In this document: one piece after another, positions 57,246-64,000 of the stretch | Layout: each line of letters opens with the position of its first letter | Numbering within the stretch: the stretch's first letter is position 1 | Assembly: GCA_002110485.1 (NCBI GenBank) | Contig: MOWL01000005.1 | Span: 248,001 to 312,000, forward strand | Origin: Emergomyces orientalis | Taxonomy: Eukaryota; Ascomycota; Eurotiomycetes; Onygenales; Ajellomycetaceae | Direction: 5' to 3' | Length of the DNA stretch: 64,000 nt | Notes under the pieces: generated by a model | Databases searched by the model: none | The model's input: only the letters and a program-made list of their open reading frames with translations | Told to the model about the DNA's origin: nothing | Program-made: the position numbers and the translations under genes

Positions 57246-59600
57246 ATGGGCCTTCTCCACTGGTTTCGCAGACTCTACTCCCTCGATACCCTTGACACGC
57301 GCTTTACGATCTCGTCAAACACACCCCTAAAGGTTGTCTCCGTCGCTGAATCCCCAATAGCGCATGCAGACAATGTGGTGTTGGAACGGACGGGTTCAAA
57401 AGGGTTTGGGGGTAGGGGTGGGGTACAGACACAATCGCAAGCACAAACACAAAAGCATGCACAATTGGGAGAAGGCCGAGGAGGTGCTGTTTCTGGCCCC
57501 TCATTGACGACCTGCCCGCCACGATGGAATACGGCCGAGTTTTACCTCTATTATGTCGTTTTTCTTCTTGCGCTGCCAATGATGTTTAAGGCTGCTTATG
57601 ATGTTTCGAAGGGTGAGTTTGGGGATTTGAGATGCTGGATTTCTTTCCACCTCTTGCGTTGGCGGAGGTGACTACTTTGTGCTGTGCTGGAGTCTTGAGA
57701 TGGATCGTAGTGGTCGAAAGCTAATTTTTGTTCTGTTCACTGCGCTAGAGTCTCACCCGATGTATTCGAAATACTCGCATCTTCTAGACGATGGGTGGAT
57801 TATGGGGAGGAAAGTCGTGAGTCCAATGCCCGCCTTTGGTTTGTGTTGCCAAAGCATGAGGGATGATTGCTCTTTGATACCTAAAACTGACAATCCCACA
57901 TAGGACAATTCCGATTCACAATATGGGACCTTTCGGGATAACATTCCTTATCTGGGCCTTCTCTTGGTAATCCATCCTTTACTCCGACGAGCAATAGACG
58001 CCTTGCCTTCAGTCACAGGTGCGAATTCATTTTCGCCCCAATCTGGTAAAATCAAAGATAATGCAACCGCGGGATACGATTCGGTAGCTGCCGATTTGCG
58101 TTTGAAACAGAGGGTGACTTTTGATTATTACTTCGCGCTGGTATTCATTGCTGCCTTGCACGGATTTTCAGCCCTCAAAGTTCTGGCCATTCTCGCCATT
58201 AATTATAATATTGCGACAAAACTACCACGGAACCAGATACCAGCGGCGACGTGGATTTTTAATATTGGCATATTATTTGCCAATGAATTGTCAAATGGGT
58301 ATCGCTATGCAGATATCGCGAGAGTATTTACATGGACGTCTTCTACGTCAGGTGCAGGGGGAGATAATATGCTTGTTTCCTTTGGCAAATGGCTTGATAG
58401 TTGCGGTGGATTGATTCCGAGATGGGACATTCTTTTCAATCTGACAGTCCTCCGGCTTATAAGCTTTAATCTTGATTACTATTGGAGCCTCGATTATCGA
58501 TCAGCGAGCCCTATAGAGGTATGTCGCCCCTTTTCTGACAATATAAGTCTGCACCTCCTCCTGACGCACAAAAGAAGAAACAACTTGACCCCTCCGCCCT
58601 CTCCGAGCGGGATCGAGTATCTATCCCGGCCCAGCGAAGCGCCTTCAATTCGACAAATTACGTCGCCTACGCTCTCTATTCTCCTCTCTACCTCACCGGA
58701 CCCATTATCACCTTCAACGACTACATCTCCCAACAACGCTACCCACCCGCTTCCATAACTAAAACCCGCACCATTCTCTATGGAGTCCGTTTCCTCCTGG
58801 CCCTCCTCTGCATGGAAGTAATCCTACATTATATTTACGTCGTTGCCATCTCCCAATCCTCCCCGAACTGGGCTATCTACACCCCATTCCAGCTCAGCAT
58901 GTTAGGTTACTTCAACCTGCACCACATCTGGTTGAAACTGCTGTTACCCTGGCGCTTCGCACGCCTTTGGGCACTCATCGACGGCGTTGACCCCCCCGAA
59001 AACATGGTCCGCTGTATGTCAGACAATTTCTCGGCGCTCGCCTTCTGGCGCGGCTGGCACCGTTCCTTCAACCGGTGGATCGTCAGATATCTCTACGTGC
59101 CGCTGGGTGGTGGTGGCAGTAGGCGCAATAAAGCTAACAATAGCAACGGCAACGGCAACGTCAACGGTACATCGTTTTCACCCATTCTCGCCAAAGCCCG
59201 CGGCCTCCTCAACTTCCTACTCGTTTTCACTTTTGTCGCGCTATGGCATGACATCAACCTCCGGCTACTCATGTGGGGGTGGCTCATCACGCTCTTCGTC
59301 CTGCCTGAAATAATCGGCACGACGTTGTTCCCCGCACACAAATGGCGCGATAGCCCAACGATGTATCGCGTGCTATGTGGCGCGGGCACGGTATTTAACA
59401 TCCTACTGATGATGGCGGCCAATCTTGTCGGGTTTGCGGTGGGGGTTGACGGGCTGAAGGGGCTTGTAAGTGGGATTGTGGGTAGTGCAGCTGGGCTGGT
59501 GTATCTTGTCGGGGCGTGCTTAACCCTATTTGTGGGCGTACAGGTCATGTTTGAGATCCGGGAGGGGGAATTGAGGGCTGGGATTAACATGAAATGTTAG
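57246..59600 (+). CDS. GUP1: Gup1-type MBOAT membrane O-acyltransferase
   Basis: Exons 57246-57612, 57749-57816, 57904-58518 and 58575-59600 join in frame to 691 residues. The start (MGLLHWFRRLYSLDTLDTRF) matches the conserved Gup1 N-terminus. Multiple hydrophobic segments are spread across the protein. The MBOAT core is clear: NFSALAFWRGWHRSFNRWIV and YLYVPLGG, followed by FVALWHDINLRLLMWGW with the invariant catalytic His in LWHD. Gup1 is an ER membrane protein that remodels GPI-anchor lipids by adding long fatty acids, and its loss affects wall, sterols and glycerol uptake. An Asn/Gly-rich insert (NNSNGNGNVNG) lies right after the catalytic motif region and a Gln/Thr-rich insert near residue 60. 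Gup1 and VPS71 converge at their 3' ends. Confidence 0.93.
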
Positions 59601-60432
59601 CTTTATGGAAATGCATGGGATGAAGAGGTGCATTTTCAATTTCAAATGTGGGATAGACTTTATAAATTTTATTATTTTACTTCCTTAGCATGAATTATTG
59701 CGTCGTATTTCGTTACATGTATATATTATACCATGTCATACCATTGCAGCGAACGTATGTCCTTGTCCTCTATCTCCCTTCGGAATCACTCCTGTTCATG
59801 TGGGTCGGTTTTGGCATCATAACGCCTCTTATTTCTGCCCCCTGCCAATCGTTCATTAAATCGCAATGAATAACCCCTCAACCCCATTCCCTTAATTCTC
59901 TTCAGCTTTTATTTTCCAACATCTATCCCATCTTCAACCGCTTCTCTGGTCTTTTTCCCTTTCCGTGCCCTGCGCAGGTACCGTAGCTGTTTTCCTATAA
60001 CAAAGGATCTCCTGACATCCGGTTCGAAATCCTCCCTCGTCCTCCCCTCCATTCGCTCATGCGTATGCTTCACCGTGACGAGGATTAATGACACGTAAAT
60101 CATCCAGCATGGAAATTTTCCCGCAGTTCCACAGACTGGCGAGGCAACTGGAAGTCCTTGTATCAAGTTCCCTGTCCAGTGTTGGATCGCACTCTAGGGG
60201 TAGAAACGGTGGTGGTTATGTTAGGAATGTGGGGTCGCTTTCTGGGCCGTCCATTAGCACATTTCCGCCGTACTTCGTCAGTATGTCAATTCTATTTTCA
60301 CGAAGGATCCTATCTCGTCTTTTGTAGATCATGCTGTGCTAGCCTTCGGTATAATCATTGGTAGTACCATACGAGTTGGTGTGTGCCGCTCCGCAAATGA
60401 GAAAATTCCAGTACTTTCAGCAGCCGGTCCCC
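59601..60432. other. Convergent spacer, GUP1 / VPS71
   Basis: The 3' flanks of two convergent genes. Frames at 60088-60364 lack similarity. Confidence 0.6.
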
Positions 60433-61498
60433 TCACGCATAAAACCGATCACATCTCGTCTCCTCATGGATGCGATAACACTCCAATCCACATGCCCGCG
60501 CGCGGCACTTGATACACTTCACCCTGCCCCAGTAACCACATATGCTACAAAAGTGCCGTGGTGGTTTGGTAACCGCTGGGGTCCCGCGTCCGCGGCCTGG
60601 CAAGGTTGTCGATGCGAGAGAGGCGTTGTATGATAGCGGTGGTTCTGCCAGGAGTTGTTGCATTAGCCTTTCTGAGGGGGCGGAGGGGATGTACGAGCGC
60701 AGGAGGCGGTCGTTATCGTAATTTGAGGCGACTAGTTGTTGGCTTGGCTGTTGTTTTTGTGAGGCGGAGGCGGAGTTGGAGACGCGGGAGAAGGCTGCGC
60801 TGCGTGGATCAGAGGGTTGGTCTGTAGTAGTAGTTGTTGCTTTCGGTGTGGCGGGATGGGAGGATGCGCGTGGCGTACTGGGTTTGCTGGATTTCAGTGC
60901 GGCGGAGCGTGCTGTGGCAGCTGCGGCCGCTGTGATAGCCGCGGATGATTGTACTGCTGCTAGACCGTGAGCTTGGCCTTGGGATAGAGCAGCTTCCTCG
61001 TCGTCTAGGTAATTTTTGAAAGTCTTTTGGGACATGAGGATGCGGCGGACGTTGGAGGTGGTTTTGCCTCTGGGTTTGTCTGTCGTTGTTTTCTGGGTGT
61101 TAGCTAGTGTATCATTTTGCTTTCTCTTTTTCTCCCTCATGTGCAGCAATGCATAACTCGCGCAAAAGTATTTCAGCGGAAGAAGCAATAAATATTAAAC
61201 AAATCTGTCTGTCACCTTTCGCCGCCGCGCCCTTCTGCTTCGTCGGAATCGGAATATGGGTATCTTTATGATTTTCCCGATCAAGCTCTGCAAGATGCCT
61301 TAAAATCGCAGTGTTTTGCCTTGAAGACGATACCTCTGCCCTCCCAGAGCCCCCTAGCTCGCGTACAGCTCGTTTTCGGCCACCCGCAGCCCTCCCGCCG
61401 CCAGTAGAGTTGCCATATCTAGTATCTGGGACATAAGCCCACCCAGGTGTGAGATGTGAGGATGAGGTAGGGAGGATTTCTATTTTATTTAGCGACAT
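60433..61498 (-). CDS. VPS71: HIT zinc-finger protein, Vps71/ZNHIT1 (SWR1 complex)
   Basis: Exons 61498-61216 and 61103-60433 join across a 112-bp intron to give 317 residues. The C-terminus is a complete HIT-type zinc finger: HFCSICGYWGRVKCIKCRAR followed by ACGLECYRIHEETRC, with paired CxxC ligands and a final His-Cys. The N-terminal exon has MSLNKIEILPTSSS and a basic stretch (GGRKRAVREL), and exon 2 begins with KTTTDKPRGK and the segment VRRILMSQKTFKNYLDDEEA. Vps71 (Swc6) is a subunit of the SWR1 remodeller that swaps histone H2A for H2A.Z at promoters; ZNHIT1 is its animal counterpart. The Ala/Ser-rich middle (residues 130-220) is probably disordered. The exon junction is supported by frame only. 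Confidence 0.88.
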
Positions 61499-62452
61499 CG
61501 AGTGCCGGAGGGTAATGCCTATAGATTAGGTATCTCTTGATAATGAATTTGGAACATCTGAAAAAGTAGTAGTGTATTGAGGTATGATCAAATTCAATGA
61601 GGTTGAAGTCTGATTTGCCGCGATGATGAAGGTTGGATTTATCGCACCACGATTGTGTTTGGCTTGTTTGCACCAACATAGGGCAAACAAACATCACTCA
61701 TACAAAACCGAGACCTATGAACTTATTTAAATAAGATCTCGTAAATATTCTTCTTTGCGGTTCATTGAATATATATTTTATATAGATATATATACACATG
61801 TGAAATAAAAAGCAGCCATGGATCTAATGCCATGAGGCAACGTTATGGGAACAGGATGCCCCAGCGCACAACTAGAAACTTGCAAATGTTGTGTTCCAAA
61901 GCAGGCTTCCATGCCTTGCATCTGCTCCAAGATTTCTAGACGTTGATTGATATCCGTCTTCGGTATATTGCAACGGCCTTGAGATGATAACACGTATTCA
62001 TTCCTTCTCCAAGTAGTGCTCATTTTTCCCCTATGCCTCTAGGCCGGAAAGAGTATTCTGTGAAGCACCGTTTTCCAGGATGCAATGATATAATATTACG
62101 AGATCAATCGCTGTCTTCCACGAAAGCAGGATGTTAGTGATCTATTGTATTGGCTAGAAAACAAGCTGAAAACTATAGGTTTCGGAGCAGATAGAAGGTA
62201 TCGAGAAAATGGTAATGAGAAGCCGAACAAAAAGCCAAATGCAACTTGAATCTAGATATGTGAAATAAACTGCACCGCCCTTGAATTGAGCTGAGATGAA
62301 AATATGCATATTCATGGTCTCAGAAATTGTCACAGGTTTAAAAGAAAAATAGCAGGAGAGGGGAGGACATCGTAGATGAGTAAAATCAAAGAACCCATCA
62401 TACCATCACCAAACGAAGTAAACAGGTCAAGTAAATATTTCTCATCAGTCTA
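61499..62452. promoter_or_regulatory. Spacer upstream of VPS71
   Basis: About 950 bp containing the VPS71 promoter and the 3' flank of the mitochondrial protein gene. No gene supported; a TA-rich run lies at 61770-61796. Confidence 0.6.
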
Positions 62453-63476
62453 TCATTTCTTCTGCAATCGGTCTATCTTGGCCTCCAGATCGGTCACGTA
62501 GGCATTGAGGCGTTGCGTCGCTGCTTGCAAGGCCTATAATATAATCCCCACAGGAAAACACGCACGGTGATAAGGGGGAAATCGTCAGCCTCGATTAAAT
62601 CACTGTACGAGCGAGAATTGTGCATGAGTAAAAAATAAAACAATGGGAAACAGTGTCAAAAGGTATCAAACGCAATATTAGTCTCAAAAAAGCCAAGGAT
62701 AGAGCGGGGAGAAGTGAGAACGATAGAACGTTTTCTGAATCTTCCCCTTCTTGGGCGTTTGGGAGTAACAAAACATCCACCCCGCACCCTGGTCTAGTTG
62801 AAATGACACGCGCAAAAGCCTCCCTCCAGGTCTAATTTATGAATAGAGATGTTTCTCGCTTCCGTCTATTTTTTTTTATTATTCAATTCTTCTTTCCGTC
62901 TTTCTTTCCTTCCCTCTATTTCCAACATAAACGATGAAAAGAATGAAAAGGAGTAGCTGTCATGGGGAGATGAATGAAATTAAGGAGATGGGAACGAGGG
63001 CAGAAATCTAAAACACCAAGACCGTCTATGCTCTTTTATTTCTTCTCTTGGGTATCTTGCTAATGTGCACGGGGTATATCTTCGCTTGTTTTAAATGCAA
63101 TAACGTACGTAGATGTCTTCCGTCAACATCTCGTTGGACACCCTATACTCGTCCAGAATATAGTAATATACTGACGCGCCCGCTACCGCAGAGCCGAAGA
63201 GGAAGCCGAATAGTCTGTTGCTCCGTTCATTTCCAACATGTTAGCTAGATTTGTCCTGGAGCGTATATATCATCTCTCACAACTTCGTAGTTGGGTAACT
63301 CACCCTCCCCTAAAAGCTCCCACGGGCTTTTGTACAGGCAACGATGCTGCCTCTGCACTAGTACTGCTATTCAGTAGCCGGCTCGTTGTCGAAAGGGGCC
63401 TGCGCGTCGATAGGCGCATAAAGGGTGTGGAGAGCATGCGGCGCAACAGTGGTGACATGGCTCGTGTGGAAGACAT
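62453..63476 (-). CDS. Small mitochondrial membrane protein, 3 exons
   Basis: Exons 63476-63304, 63214-63109 and 62533-62453 join in frame to 119 residues. The first 40 residues are rich in Arg, Ser and Leu with no acids (MSSTRAMSPLLRRMLSTPFM), as expected of a mitochondrial presequence; a second in-frame ATG lies 18 bases downstream. A single hydrophobic segment (GLFGFLFGSAVAGASVYYYI) is followed by LDEYRVSNEMLTEDIYAL and a C-terminal coiled coil ending YVTDLEAKIDRLQKK. This layout suggests an inner-membrane protein anchored once, with the coiled coil on one side. I recognise it as a conserved fungal family but know no settled function. Intron 2 is 575 bp, by far the longest in this window, and contains no supported gene. 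The C-terminal exon encodes only 26 residues. Confidence 0.75.
62534..63108. other. 575-bp intron of the mitochondrial protein gene
   Basis: The donor GTACGT and acceptor TATAG enclose an AT-rich stretch. A plus-strand frame at 62653-62835 lies inside; I see no domain in it. An alternative terminal exon cannot be excluded. Confidence 0.55.
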
Positions 63477-64000
63477 TGATGCTAGTGGGGGGTTTTAACG
63501 AAAGGATTGCAGTTCGCAGACAAGGCACACACACGCGCGCGCGCGCAATGTCGTGAAATATCGGTTAAGCCTCGCTTCCGTTGAAAAGAGAAAAAAGGTT
63601 GCGGGCGGCCGTGTGAATGAGTGAGGGTTGTGTGAAGTTGGAGTTTGAGGTTGACACTTGGGAGGCTGCTGTCTGGGGAAGAGGCTTGGCGTATTTAGGG
63701 TTAGAGGAGGAACAGAGAGGTTTGGTACAAGAGAGGATAAATATATAATCAGAGGGTTTAATCGATATTTGACGAGGAATTATTAAGAATTGAGAGACTC
63801 ATTGAGGATGAGCAGGAAGGGAAAAAGGATTTTGAGGATTTTTATTTTCTACTTTTCCTATTTATTTTTCTGCATTTTCGCCCGTTTCATTGTTTTGTTT
63901 TTCTTTAGTGAAATTGCTCCTTAATCCAACCCTGATTCCTGCATGCTCAATGGCCAGTTGGCTTCGAATAAGACAGAGCACGGTGACATCGAGATGACTA
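63477..64000. promoter_or_regulatory. Upstream region of the mitochondrial protein gene
   Basis: Probable promoter and leader; no gene supported to the window edge. A CA run passing into a CG run is at 63526-63546. Confidence 0.55.
63526..63546. repeat. CA-to-CG alternating dinucleotide run
   Basis: CACACACAC followed by GCGCGCGCGCGC, an alternating purine-pyrimidine run of 21 bases that can adopt Z-DNA. It lies about 50 bases upstream of a start codon. Confidence 0.85.

Noticed and set aside
1..64000. CRISPR arrays, rRNA genes, plasmid or viral origins, intact transposons
   Set aside because: No repeat-spacer pattern, rRNA core sequence, transposase motif or terminal repeat was found by reading; this is a fungal nuclear region.

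Overview
This window is nuclear DNA of a filamentous ascomycete. Genes carry short GT-AG introns, spacers are long and rich in homopolymers and microsatellites, and almost every confident protein has a typical Pezizomycotina form. The gene set and recurrent short motifs such as TACTCCGTA suggest Eurotiomycetes, possibly Onygenales; that placement is inference. Exons were joined by eye from splice signals and reading-frame continuity, so small boundary errors are possible.

Layout. 1-11.2 kb is gene-poor: one spliced C2H2 zinc-finger gene (3734-5242, minus) sits between long stretches with no convincing coding. 11.2-20.8 kb is a compact core block: PKR1 (V-ATPase assembly), APC2 (anaphase-promoting complex cullin), a Pof7/Hrt3/FBXO9-type F-box gene, an MTM1/SLC25A39-type mitochondrial carrier and tRNA-Glu(CTC). 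20.8-24.9 kb is a 4 kb low-complexity spacer in front of a C2H2 plus RING-like regulator (24877-27314). 29.2-38 kb looks accessory: an NTF2-like small protein, a Tse2-like (ADP-ribosyltransferase toxin fold) gene, a metallo-beta-lactamase-fold protein and a STAND-type N-terminal domain fused to ankyrin repeats.

40.3-48.1 kb holds KAR9 (spindle positioning), a conserved 529-residue protein of unknown function and a five-exon acylphosphatase. 50-56.6 kb holds the alternative oxidase and two small secreted cysteine-containing proteins, one resembling the Y3-type glycan-binding fold, with a small open frame interrupted by a stop between them. 57.2-63.5 kb holds GUP1 (MBOAT), VPS71/ZNHIT1 (SWR1 complex) and a small mitochondrial membrane protein.

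The genes do not form one pathway. Mitochondrial functions recur (carrier, alternative oxidase, small membrane protein), as do cell-cycle and chromatin functions (APC2, KAR9, VPS71). The most unusual part is the 30.3-38 kb stretch, where a toxin-fold gene lies about 4 kb from a gene with an NLR-like N-terminus. No transposon, CRISPR array, rRNA gene or virus-like element was recognised.
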